A stretch of DNA of 64,000 nucleotides, taken from the NCBI GenBank assembly GCA_014281115.1, contig JACONQ010000003.1, forward strand, positions 186,001-250,000, in the 5' to 3' direction. Under the pieces are notes generated by a model. The model was not told the DNA's origin. It searched no databases and saw only the letters and a list, made by a program, of their open reading frames with translations. The stretch is from Laburnicola sp. R22_1 (lineage: Eukaryota > Ascomycota > Dothideomycetes > Pleosporales > Didymosphaeriaceae). A program made the position numbers and the translations under genes. Shown here piece by piece: positions 54,633 to 64,000 of this stretch (within the stretch, counting starts at the first letter, position 1; each line of letters begins with the position of its first letter).

Positions 54633-55094
54633 CTAGTTGCCGATAAACCGTACGTGAAACTCGTCCGGGGTTTCCAATTTTCGGAGCTCTGGCAGTGAAT
54701 ATGGTGCTAACGCCTTATAGTGTAAACGGATGGGGAATAGTGGACACTCCTTTGGGTTGATGGACCAGCTATGAGCGAGCCTGTGCCAGCATTCACCAGC
54801 GATGGCTTCCCTCTCGGGGCTGTCGTATAGATTTTCCGTGTACCATTGTTCAGAAAAGGACATTCTGTCGAGGATTAGGCGGATTGTGCCCGACGCTTGA
54901 GGTGGAACAGATTTGTAGAAGTCGTCAAGTTTATCGTTGGAACAGCATTCTCCCCGGTTCCCAATTCCCTGGCCATCGATTCGTAGGTCTAGGACTTTGA
55001 AGAAGCAATCCCGGATGGCGCTCTGACTATTTCCCCATGCCTTGGCTTGTGGGGAAGGGGTTGGACTTACTGTATCGCGTGAGCGAGACGGCAC
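54633..55094 (-). CDS. Unrecognised ORF upstream of the transposon pair
   Basis: A minus-strand frame of 153 aa. It may contain an early intron (GTAAGT near 55070 to AATAG near 55026). The body reads DCFFKVLDLRIDGQGIGNRG and continues as a soluble, Trp-containing sequence (EQWYTENLYD, ECWHRLAHSWSINPKECPLF) ending VRFIGN. No family is recognised. It has the same orientation as the interrupted membrane-protein gene, so it could be that gene's 5' part or a separate small gene. Confidence 0.35.
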   Translation of the reverse strand: MPSRSRDTVSPTPSPQAKAWGNSQSAIRDCFFKVLDLRIDGQGIGNRGECCSNDKLDDFYKSVPPQASGTIRLILDRMSFSEQWYTENLYDSPEREAIAGECWHRLAHSWSINPKECPLFPIRLHYKALAPYSLPELRKLETPDEFHVRFIGN

Positions 55095-57481
55095 AAGCTG
55101 GTTACTCGAGATGCGCCTTTCAACAGCGGGCAGGCATAATCGTTCGCACCACTATAAGGTGGCATAATTTAAGCAGACGATTGTAAGTAAGCAATACAAA
55201 TAGGCAAGCGAGTATGACAGACACGCAGTGATGTGCAAGACAGGACATCAAGTCTTCAGCCGGTCTGGTGCTATTCATTTATAAAACGATCGGACTTAGT
55301 TTAGCAAGCCATACCGTGGACATTTGGGGCTGAGTTACGGTCGGACACAGATCAGCAATCCTGCCGCAGCGACGCTAATAGTTCGCAAAAGGGTTGCCCG
55401 ATACAGAAGGTGTGGAGGCCAAATCGCGTCAACTGGTGGCTTTGATTTGAAAGAGACCGGCAAATCAGGATTTGCGAAAGCATCCTACCTAGGTACTCTC
55501 CAGACCACTGGGTTTACTCTAGAACTGATCATTAGATACAACAAATAAGAAATTGAATGTTCGCGAGGGCTGTGTAGAGGAGGTGAGGAGGTTATGGTGA
55601 CATCACATCGGCGCTTGGTGATCGTCAAGCATATGCCAAGGCGCTAGCCAAGGGTGACCCCCGGCCGGGCGTGATCCACGTGTCATCTATCCGATATAAA
55701 AATATTCGAACAAGCGCATACCATAAGAGTAATACGAATGTACCGAGCTAATATATTATACTTATGATGTTCAACATCTAACCTCATCTTCACCGTAAGT
55801 GTCGTGGTAAGCTTATAGCACGTGATGTAGTTATTCCCGCCGCTGCGTATGCGAGTAATGGTCCTATTCTTATTGTAAGCTACTTAGGCAGGTTGAGATC
55901 ATAAATTGTTCTACTTTGAAACACCTCTATTGCCCGAATCATTACATCGAGGCTTGGGTGGACTATGCGTCAGTCTTGTTATACCATATGTACCCTAGAA
56001 TATCAGTTGAATATGTAGAGCACTGTCAGCATGACTAAGATTAAGTATTCTCACAGAGATGAGAATGCGTCGAGGACTCTAGCTTGTGGCAAACAGGATG
56101 GGTTCCAAGGTTAGGTCCGTGGTGCAAGTTGAACCGCTGTTCACCAAGGGTCAAGTTATTTTCGAAGCGGGTCAACTTGGTTCATTACTGTCCATGAAGG
56201 ACAGCTAGACTATGGAGCAACCGCTTTTAGTATATAGACCCTGAGAAAAGTTCTAACCCTTCCAGCAGTAGCCACGCGGTTGGTCCAACCAATCCTTCCA
56301 CTCGTCCACCCAACACCATCGAGATGCGCCATCATGTCTTCTGTCACCTGCAAATGATCTGTCTCATTCCAGTGCAGCCGTACTTTCCCTTAGAGTGGCT
56401 CCAGTACTGCTTGTCCTGTTATACACATCCTCCATCCTTGACAAGATTATGTCCTCGGTATAATATGCCCAGGTTGCGCGTTGCTGAATGTGAAACCCTA
56501 CAGGCGGGTCTCGTTGTGCTCGGTGGTGATGAAAGTGCGGCAGACCTGATAAACCTCGATTTTCAGTAACAACTCAAAATGTCTATTGATTAATTCATAC
56601 CTGGTATTGCGTTGTTAAGGGAACCTCTCAGTTTCATGTAGAGCCAGTATAGCAATGGTGATCAACGCGACCAAGCCAATGATGCTTTCCGAATTGAGAG
56701 ACATCAGGAAAGTAGTCTGAATGGTGGTGAGCCAATGGAGGGCTGAAAGCGGTGCTCCGATTGAACCAGTTGCTTCTTGGGTGAAATATATGTGTTTCCG
56801 TGTAGTCAAAGGAATGTTTCCGGCTTTACTATAAGCATGAAGCCTTCCGTGGCCTGTGTCGCTTCATGCGCCCATCCCGAGGACACATTTTGGCCTCGTC
56901 CAATGATGTTCGACCTTGTAACTCTAGAATGCGGATGTCCTCGACCGGTAATTCAAACGGATTAACAGCATGGGCGGAGAAGAACACAACTTCTGGCATC
57001 TTCCAATGAAACGCGAAAGAATCAACTTACATCATGCAACTTTTGGCTTTCGCCAATCATAATGTGTGGCTTCTGCTTCTAGGCTATCGAGTGCCTGCAA
57101 ATGTCGCCTCAGCCCTGTTGCCTTCCAACGTCGACCAATCACGGGGCATTTACGAAATGCAACTTTTGGCACCGGCCAATGATATTTGCTGCGTCTAACC
57201 CATTACGGACACGGAAGCAGAATTGGCGCACTCTTACTGGAACGCCACCCTGACCAATCTAAAGCCTGATAGCCCAGGCTGATTCCTTTCAGCTACCTAC
57301 CGTCTGTTTCCCCTCCTCCTTCAATCATCTCGAAACTCAAGAATTCGCAACGCAGCAAGAAAGATACTTACGGATAGAAGTATCCTCTTACTCACTTCAG
57401 CAATCGTGCCACTACGGCTTGGCTCAAACGAACCGTTGCTACAGCTGTGGCATTTTATTAAGGCTGTATTGCGTTATTAAT
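55095..57481. other. Long intergenic region
   Basis: About 2.4 kb. Small ORFs (55324-55548, 56324-56569) have no recognised motif. Near the right end a 22-bp phrase, ATGCAACTTTTGGC...CCAAT, occurs twice, near 57046 and 57158, upstream of the Clr5 gene. Confidence 0.45.
57046..57185 (+). repeat. Direct repeat pair in the Clr5-ankyrin promoter region
   Basis: ATGCAACTTTTGGC is followed by a short variable piece and GCCAATCATA or GCCAATGATA. Two copies lie about 112 bp apart. Both include a CCAAT box. Confidence 0.5.
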
Positions 57482-60400
57482 ATGCCTAAGAGGCGAAATG
57501 AGGACGAGCTATGGGAGGTGCATAAGGAAGAGATATGTCGCCTTTACACAAAAGAATCGAAGTCTCTCCACTGGGTGGTGGAGCATATGGTCGCGCGCCA
57601 TGGATTCGATCGCACGTACGTATATCTGCATTTTTATCTGCAACCAGGTGATATTTCACATCACCCACAAGCTCCGTTGTTTTTCTGGATTCACATCGAC
57701 AAGGTTCACAGGGAAAAAAAGTCCTAACTACTATCACAGCAGCGAAGAACCTTCGCTAATTCTTGTTTAGGCAGTGCCAATACAGAAGAATGCTCAAAAA
57801 GTGGGCTGCACCAACAAAGAAAATATCCGCGACCGAATGGAGATACATAGTTTCCCGCCTGGAAGAAAGAAAAGCACAAGAAAAATCTGGTACTGCCATC
57901 CTGGTCCACGGTGTGCCATTATCGAAAGCCAAGCTCAACAAGCAAAGAAAACTTTACGAAAAGACCACTTTCGACCGATTGCAAATACGTAGGTCTGAGT
58001 GGAGTGAATAAAAATGATCATTCGTCTGACATAAAACAGGACTGGCAGTGGTACCACGTCCTGTCACTCCTCCAGGTGTGGAAGTTTTCACTTCGCGAAG
58101 CACATCACCTACACATGATCTAGAAATTGTGGAAACCAACCTACTTCTAAGCTGCACCTCACCCGCTATACATTCCAGAGAACATCTTTTCTTCATTGGG
58201 AACCAAACACCGTGGCGTCAATTCCTGCGTGCCCTAGAGACACTCAAAATGTCAATACTACCGCAGCTCACACCTTCAGCGAATTCGACTGGAATATTAG
58301 TCGTTGGCCCAGACGTAGCTAGTGACCTTCCGCAACCTCTCTCACAAAAATTTGAAGATCGTCTTGAGGATCTTCTTTTTCTCTCTTTCTTGGACGATGA
58401 GTACTTAGCGGACTGGTATATTTCTCCTGTAGTTTTCGATCCGAAACCATACCTCCCCGCTCGTCCAGGCGGATGCTCGGATGTCGACCTCGAAGGACGA
58501 TTTGAACTCTCACCAAGCGATAAGCAATTGGAGTTGCTGAAGCATGTCGCCAACCTGATCTCCAATTGTTTTGAGATCGGTCACTGCATTGGGTTTATCC
58601 TCGAGCTTGCTCGGGAAGAGCGCAATCTTGAGTTTCTAAGGCGATTGATAAGAGTTGGTTCGGAAACGATGCAGGCAATAGCTGAGAAATTGCTGCTGCC
58701 TGCGGCTCGAGATCAAAACCTCGCTTTAGTCTACATGTTACTCGATGCAGGGGCAGACATTAACTATGAGCATAGGAAAGCCTATAGTGACAATGCTTGT
58801 ACGTTGTTGGAATACGCTGTAGACAGCTGCGACGAGCCGTTTCTCCGGAATCTGATCAACCGCGGTGCCAGGAGCGACGGCATGTATCTACTGGATGAGT
58901 TCTCAAGATGGCACCGAGTATGCGTAAGGTTGATTTCTGAGCGTGCCATCATTAGAGCAAATCGCCACATTCTATGTCGTTTGATAAAGGATGCAGAAGC
59001 TGGTATAAGAAGAGAGACGTTCATTCTTGCCGCATTTCGGGGTGATGTTGAGATCTTCAACTTCTTGACATCTAGTCAGCCTGAACTGTTCCAAGAGTCG
59101 GTGAAAGAATCATGGGTTTTGTTCGAAGCAGCTGCTGCGGGGGGCTGCTGGGATATGTGTGAAGCTCTACAGGCGAGAGGGTACGTACTCTAAGAGTGCA
59201 ATTACAATCGACATCCCGAGGGGACTTTATAGAAGTAATCTTTACTGACATTCATAACCACCCCTAGGCTTGATATCAACGCAACAAACCGAATCGGCGG
59301 AGGTAGTCCATTAGTGTATGCGTTGTATCACGGACACCTCCAGCTGGCAAAATACTTGCTCCGAGCTGGAGCAAATGTCAATGCCCCTGCATCTGGTATA
59401 AACTTTATCCACGATTCTCACTATGGGGGATTTGCGTACGGGAGCAAAAGAACTCTCTCGGGGTTTACTGCAATCCACATTGCTGTACATGGTGGCGATG
59501 ACAATCTTGTTCAATACTTGCTATCAAACCAGGCCAATCCAAACCAACCAGGACCACAGACTCCTCTCCAGATTTCCGCTATGTGTGGGCACATAAAGGT
59601 AACCCAAACACTGCTAATGAACGGAGCCAATCCCAACGCTGTCTTTCAATATGTGGCCGAATTCTATGACCGTTGTCACGAACGCGCCGAACACGACTGG
59701 TCACAGGTCACAAGATGGCCTCTTCAGATTGCTTTAGAGATTGGAGATAAAGAGATATTTGAGGTCTTATCGGAGAACCAGGCGAAGTTTCCGGATTCTT
59801 CTCGGTGCTTATGCATAGAGTTTGGCCGTATTATGCACCACTGCGAAAAAGAACGGTGTTGGAACCCTGTGGTCAATGCGATTAAAGGAGGGAATAAAAA
59901 TTTGGTATTGCAAATCCTAGATATCGCACGGGAGAAGAAAAAACCGTGGATGACCAGTGAGAGCCTTTCCAGATGTGCAAAAAAGTGTGAATGGAAGTTT
60001 GTTCAAGAAATTTTGGAAAAGTACCACTTCCCCCAGGAAGCACATTATCACCGCGTTTTTCTGAAACATTCCATCCTAGAAACCTCAACAAAAATCGTCA
60101 AAGGCGCGTTTAGGCGCAAGCAGCTGCATTTTGAAGATGCTTTGTTCCTGTTTTCGGTTGCCGCGCGCCATGGAAGAGATGAAATTGTGGCGTTTATATT
60201 GGGCTGCGAATATTGGCCAGATGATATAGATCGAGATCATCGGCTCTGTACCCCACTTGAAGAGGCTTTCAGGGGTGGTAACAAAAACGTCATAGGCCTG
60301 ATGGTCAACCACTACAAGGGCTCGTTACACAACGCGAACCAGCCCGAACTCAATGGGCACTTTCTACGGGCATACGGAATTGCTATCACATTTGGCCATA

Positions 60401-61080
60401 AAGATATGGTAGAGATGATAGCGAGCTCAGTAGGCGCCAGCAAAGTCCTGATTACCGAGCTGTATAGAACCCAAAGTTTCCGTTCTTCCGTCCAACACGC
60501 ATTGCAGACCAGCCAGTATGAAACTGCAGAGTGGTTACTTGAACATGGTGTAGACCCAAACAATCTCGAGGGAGACCCCGGCCCCTCCGCCTTGCAATTG
60601 GCAACGCAACAAGGAAATGTGGTTATGGTCAAGAAATTACTAGAGAGAGGTGCGAATGTCAATGCTATGCCCGCTCCCAAGTTTGGCGCGACGGCAATTC
60701 AATTCGCCGCCATAGATGGTCACTTCGAAATACTTGACATTCTCATTCAGGCAGGGGCAGATATCAACGCGGAACCAGCCCCTGATGACGGAAGATCTGC
60801 TATTGAGGGGGCAGCAGAACGGGGCCGTTTGGACATGGCGAGCTACTTACTCCATGCAGGAGCGGATGTGCGTGGGAAGTCAAGCCCAAACTACATAAGA
60901 GCAGTGTACCGAGCTTGGAGAGAAGGGCATTGGACGTTGGCTCGAATGATACAGAAGTGGAAAGCGGAGCAAGATAAGGAATATTCTGTCGATTGTCATT
61001 CGATTGATGTCATTTCCAAGCTTTCAAAATCAGAAAGCGAGGCACTAGGTCTTTATGGGTATCACGCGTACCCATCCTGA
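57482..61080 (+). CDS. Clr5-domain ankyrin-repeat protein
   Basis: Exons 57482-57615, 57771-57988, 58040-59180 and 59268-61080 encode 1101 aa; all joins hold phase. The N-terminal Clr5 domain is split by the first intron: DELWEVHKEEICRLYTKE, VVEHMVARHGFDRT, then QCQYRRMLKKWAAPTKK. Clr5 domains are DNA-binding-like and named from a fission-yeast silencing factor. The middle is a helical region with early ankyrin-like units (NLALVYMLLDAGADINYEH). Clear ankyrin repeats occur in two groups: about 500-610 (GHLQLAKYLLRAGANVNAP, DDNLVQYLLSNQANPNQ, GHIKVTQTLLMNGANPNA) and the last 170 or so residues (YETAEWLLEHGVDPNN, GNVVMVKKLLERGANVNA, GHFEILDILIQAGADINA, GRLDMASYLLHAGADV). Likely a nuclear or cytoplasmic scaffold. 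Clr5-ankyrin genes are expanded in Pezizomycotina. Confidence 0.85.
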
Positions 61081-61156
61081 GGTGACGAATGGTAATCAGA
61101 CCTTTGAGATGGTAATGTAGGAAGGTTCATCCGTGCCTAGAGGAACAGAACAACCC

Positions 61157-61654
61157 TTAATCCATCTCGATATCCTCATCCGAATGCATTCTTCTCCTGC
61201 CATAACTCTCCTCCTCCATCGCGGAATCTCTCCTCTGATGACCCACCTTCCCCCTTCCCTTCCCATACATCCGCTCCCTCTCCTCAGACCACATTCTCAT
61301 ACCCTCTTCATCTCTAACCGCCAAATCCTCCTCTCTCAATCTCGCCCAGTTGTCCGGCTCTCTGTGTATCGCTACGACATACTGCTTCCCATTCTGTGCC
61401 GTGGGATCGAATTGATACCTCACGTCTGCGCCGTCGCGGGCTCTATATCGGAAGAGCTCGGTACCAGCTTTTGGCTCGGGAATTGTGGTGGTGGGTGAAG
61501 GCGCCTCGTCGTACTCTGAGTCGAAGGTTTCGATGACTTGGTCGAGTAGGATGGGGCCTTCTTCGGCGTTGTTGAGGCGCTTGGAAGGGTTGAAGAGGTA
61601 TCTTATTGTGTTGTTGTGGGCGTCGTGGAAGTGGTATACTTCGAAGGCCGACAT
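61157..61654 (-). CDS. Small charged protein of unknown function
   Basis: A single-exon frame of 165 aa starting MSAFEVYHFHDAHNNTIRYL. Two similar halves are suggested: NTIRYLFNPSKRLNN near the start and ADVRYQFDPTAQNGKQY in the middle, both with an Arg-Tyr-x-Phe-(N/D)-Pro core. The C-terminal third is rich in Arg, Glu and Met (EEGMRMWSEERERMYGKGRG) and ends EDIEMD. No signal peptide, membrane helix or known domain is seen. It converges with the Clr5-ankyrin gene, with stops 76 bp apart. The start is the first Met before the conserved-looking block. Confidence 0.5.
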   Translation of the reverse strand: MSAFEVYHFHDAHNNTIRYLFNPSKRLNNAEEGPILLDQVIETFDSEYDEAPSPTTTIPEPKAGTELFRYRARDGADVRYQFDPTAQNGKQYVVAIHREPDNWARLREEDLAVRDEEGMRMWSEERERMYGKGRGKVGHQRRDSAMEEESYGRRRMHSDEDIEMD

Positions 61655-63141
61655 TGTGGTGTTGGTAGCTTGAAGCTTTGTGGAAGGTTGGTTGCGATGA
61701 TTGCTTGTGGTTGTGGTTGTGGTTGAAATTGGAGTGTGATAAACCAATATTGATGTGATTGTGGTTGATGACTTTGATAAAGATGTTTGCTTCGAGAGAA
61801 GAAAGAAGCACGCAGTTAAGTATTCAAGTACCCGATGGCATAGAATATTCGTGACGTTTGATGATACGATCTCGACCCTTGTCGCTGATTCGTATGTGAC
61901 GTCGAAATATCGACCAATGAAGATGCGCGAAGCATCCCGAGCGTTACCGAAAGTGCTAGAACAAGCGAGCCACCACTGGAACGATGCGGCCTCGATCTGT
62001 TCATCTTGTGCTAGTGAAGTGCTGATTGATTTCACTGTCTTCTCGCTGCTCTCAGACTGTTTTCCCCTCTGTTTTGCAGTCCCAGCTTGAGCACCCGTCT
62101 GTCAACAGTGAAGGTACAAAAGTTGGCTAAACATCACGTGCGGGGTTAGGACTTCCAGATACCTCCGCGGCTCGGTACATGCGCACTCGAACCGCACGAG
62201 ATATCATCTGATACTCATTCATCTCCATTATTGAGTGACCCTTTCAAGCCCCTGCACATGCAAAACCTTTTGCATCACACACCATTGTTCGATCAGTGAA
62301 CATGCCCGGTCAATGCCAAGTTTCCCAAAGCGGAAACTGATCATCGTCTTCGCGCGAACTTTGGTCAGATAAGGTCGATTAATCTCTTCGCGTTGTTGCG
62401 CACAGCAAGTAAACCTGGAGCCCTGGAGCGCAGAGAGGCACGTGATGAGTTCAGTCACGTGGTGATCCGTCGTAAGCCGGTGAGAATGTCAGACCATTTC
62501 ATCCGCTGTTGGTGGAGTTGGACCGATTTTGGGTTGAAACGCTGCCATCAGCAGTAGAGCCAGACAGTGGCGTGTGCTAACCCCATAATCTCCCCAAACA
62601 TGGCGGATCCCCGCCTTCCTGGACCCACAAACCGCCATTTATCCAGCGCCCTCCGATGGCCAGGACAGCGGACAAGCAACTTTGTGTCCAGCATCTCTCT
62701 CGCCGCTGGAGTAGCCGTGGAGTCGGTACCAAAGCGATTCCAGTAGCGACTGCTCCTCCTTTCCAGCGACCAGAACAGGCCAAACATTGTCTGGCGACCT
62801 GCTTGATCGAGCGAGAGGCTGCAGGAATTGCTTATCATCATATAAACTACTGCCGAGGTACGACCATCTCTCTTGGTTTCTGTTGGCACCTTCCGCATAT
62901 CGGCCTAGTCTCGCCTTGGCAGATCCCTTGCACCCGTCCACAGCCGTCGTCCACGGGTACCTGGTTGCCACCTGCTTCTCACACTCGGGGCCGACCACAC
63001 GACCGTGACGCCAACATCATTGATTCGTGCCTCCAGTATAAAGATGGTCTCGCCCGCTCCCACCAGGCCTCTGCACCGATCTTCTGTTGCTCCTCACGAA
63101 GGACAACACAGCTCAAGCCTGCCTAATAAGGTAGCGCCAAG
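61655..63141. other. Intergenic region between divergent genes
   Basis: About 1.5 kb. CACGTG/CACGTGA words lie at 62134 and 62440-62460. No supported gene; short ORFs overlap on both strands at 62548-63126. Confidence 0.5.
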
Positions 63142-64000
63142 ATGGTTCACAACGGGCAATCGTCGCACATGTCAAGCCGCAAGCTTTTGGTAGCGTTCGT
63201 AGCCTTATTTGGCAGTGCGGTCGGGTCCCCTCTCAGCGGGTCCCAGAGTCCCCGTACGTGTTAGGTATTTCAATTGAAAGACGAAGGCTGATGATCAATC
63301 AAGTTGGCCTCAACAAGCGCAGCTATGCCAGACCTCCCCCTTTCGTAGGAGACTGGTCATCTTCGCGAGCGAGTCGCCGCCAAAACGAAGATGTCTGCAC
63401 TACGGATGCTTGCCAGTCCTTTGCGGATTCGGTCATTGCTGGCCGTGCAAAGAACTACACCGACGTCGATCCATGCACTGACTTTGCGACCTACACCTGC
63501 GCCAACTGGTGGGCCACTCATGACTTTCGGGCTGATCAGTCAAGTAGGCACTCCGCCAGATATCGTGAAAGTGGATGGTATTGACCAGAACTACAGGTAT
63601 CGGCGCCCTATCGATTATGGCAGATGTCAACACGGCTTTGATGAGAGCTATTCTGGAGTCACCATACCCCACCAACACCACTGTCAACAGTACTTATGCG
63701 ACAGGCAATGCCACCGAGTTGGACAGGCAAAACTTCGACAAGATGATTGCAGCCTATGACTCATGCATGGACGTGGAAGCTATTGATGAAGTCGGTGCCA
63801 AGCCTCTTCAGGATATCTTAGACGCATTTGCGGCTCTTTCATCTGGAAACAGCAGTTCCGGCACAACTGACCTAACCGACAAATTGATATGGATTCAGCG
63901 GTACGGAGGAAGTGGTATTGTACAAGCATTCACCTCCGCAGACGACAAGAACCCTAACGTCACTACCGTTGGTCTTGATTCTGGCTTTCTCGGTCTCGAT
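63142..64000 (+). CDS. Secreted M13 (neprilysin-like) zinc metallopeptidase, 5' part
   Basis: Exons 63142-63253, 63304-63543 and 63597 to the right edge, in phase throughout; the gene continues past the window. A signal peptide is visible (SSRKLLVAFVALFGSAVGSP), followed by a short pro-like region with Arg pairs. The M13 N-terminal domain starts with VCTTDACQSFADSVIAG, then DPCTDFATYTCANWW, ADQSSIGALSIMADVN and NFDKMIAAYDSCMD, matching the conserved Cys and D-x-C-x-D-F motif of neprilysin/ECE proteins. Several NxT/NxS sites (NTTVNST, GNATE, NVTT) suggest glycosylation. The catalytic HExxH region would lie outside the window. Fungal secreted members cut short peptides in the medium. No transmembrane anchor other than the signal is seen. 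Confidence 0.85.

Overview
The window looks like nuclear DNA from a filamentous ascomycete, most likely a dothideomycete (inferred from gene families and architecture; no search was run). Genes are on both strands. Introns are short (about 45-155 nt) with GT...AG ends, and many promoters have TATAAA boxes. The gene families are typical of Pezizomycotina: a HET-domain protein, a Clr5-ankyrin protein, 2EXR/F-box-like proteins, fungal CorA-like proteins, an UncA-type kinesin-3, and pogo/Fot1-like transposons carrying C-to-T (RIP-like) damage. Layout, left: housekeeping genes alternate with small lineage-specific genes. In order they are a choline/ethanolamine phosphotransferase with an internal lesion (395-1759), a GH105-like hydrolase (2763-3919), an NAGPA-like ORF beside a secreted Lys-rich protein (4385-6220, minus), a 2EXR-like gene (7078-8312), a small 'LRLPPE' gene (9608-10396), a single-pass membrane protein (12582-13618), a Trp/Gly-rich protein (14415-17363), TRM5 (17582-19035, minus) and, divergent from it, the kinesin-3 gene uncA (19353-24305). 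Layout, centre: AT-rich DNA follows from 24.3 kb. A 4.1 kb segment (26515-30656) is bounded by inward-facing inverted repeats of about 155-220 bp that start CAGTCGCTAGCG and are flanked by TA. It holds an 11-copy 68-bp minisatellite, whose units resemble spliceosomal introns, directly next to the promoter of an intact HET gene. Three dispersed LRLPPE paralogues (30841-35326) follow, then VPS8 (minus, with a damaged C-terminal RING), a GPALPP/DUF3752 gene, a CorA-like membrane protein, a small P-loop NTPase gene and a fifth LRLPPE gene. Layout, right: two pogo-like elements (50421-52292 and 52492-54315), each with TA duplications and clear terminal inverted repeats, sit side by side in what appears to have been one host locus. 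Both transposases keep one continuous frame but carry many stop codons of the kind made by CpA-to-TpA change. A long Clr5-ankyrin gene (57482-61080), a small charged protein (minus) and the 5' part of a secreted M13 metallopeptidase (running off the right edge) complete the window. Two genome-scale patterns stand out. Many genes switch sharply from a C-rich to a G-rich coding strand near the 3' end. Four of the five LRLPPE genes share a phase-2 intron just before the LRLPPE motif, and all five have a TATA box 78-124 bp before the ATG.
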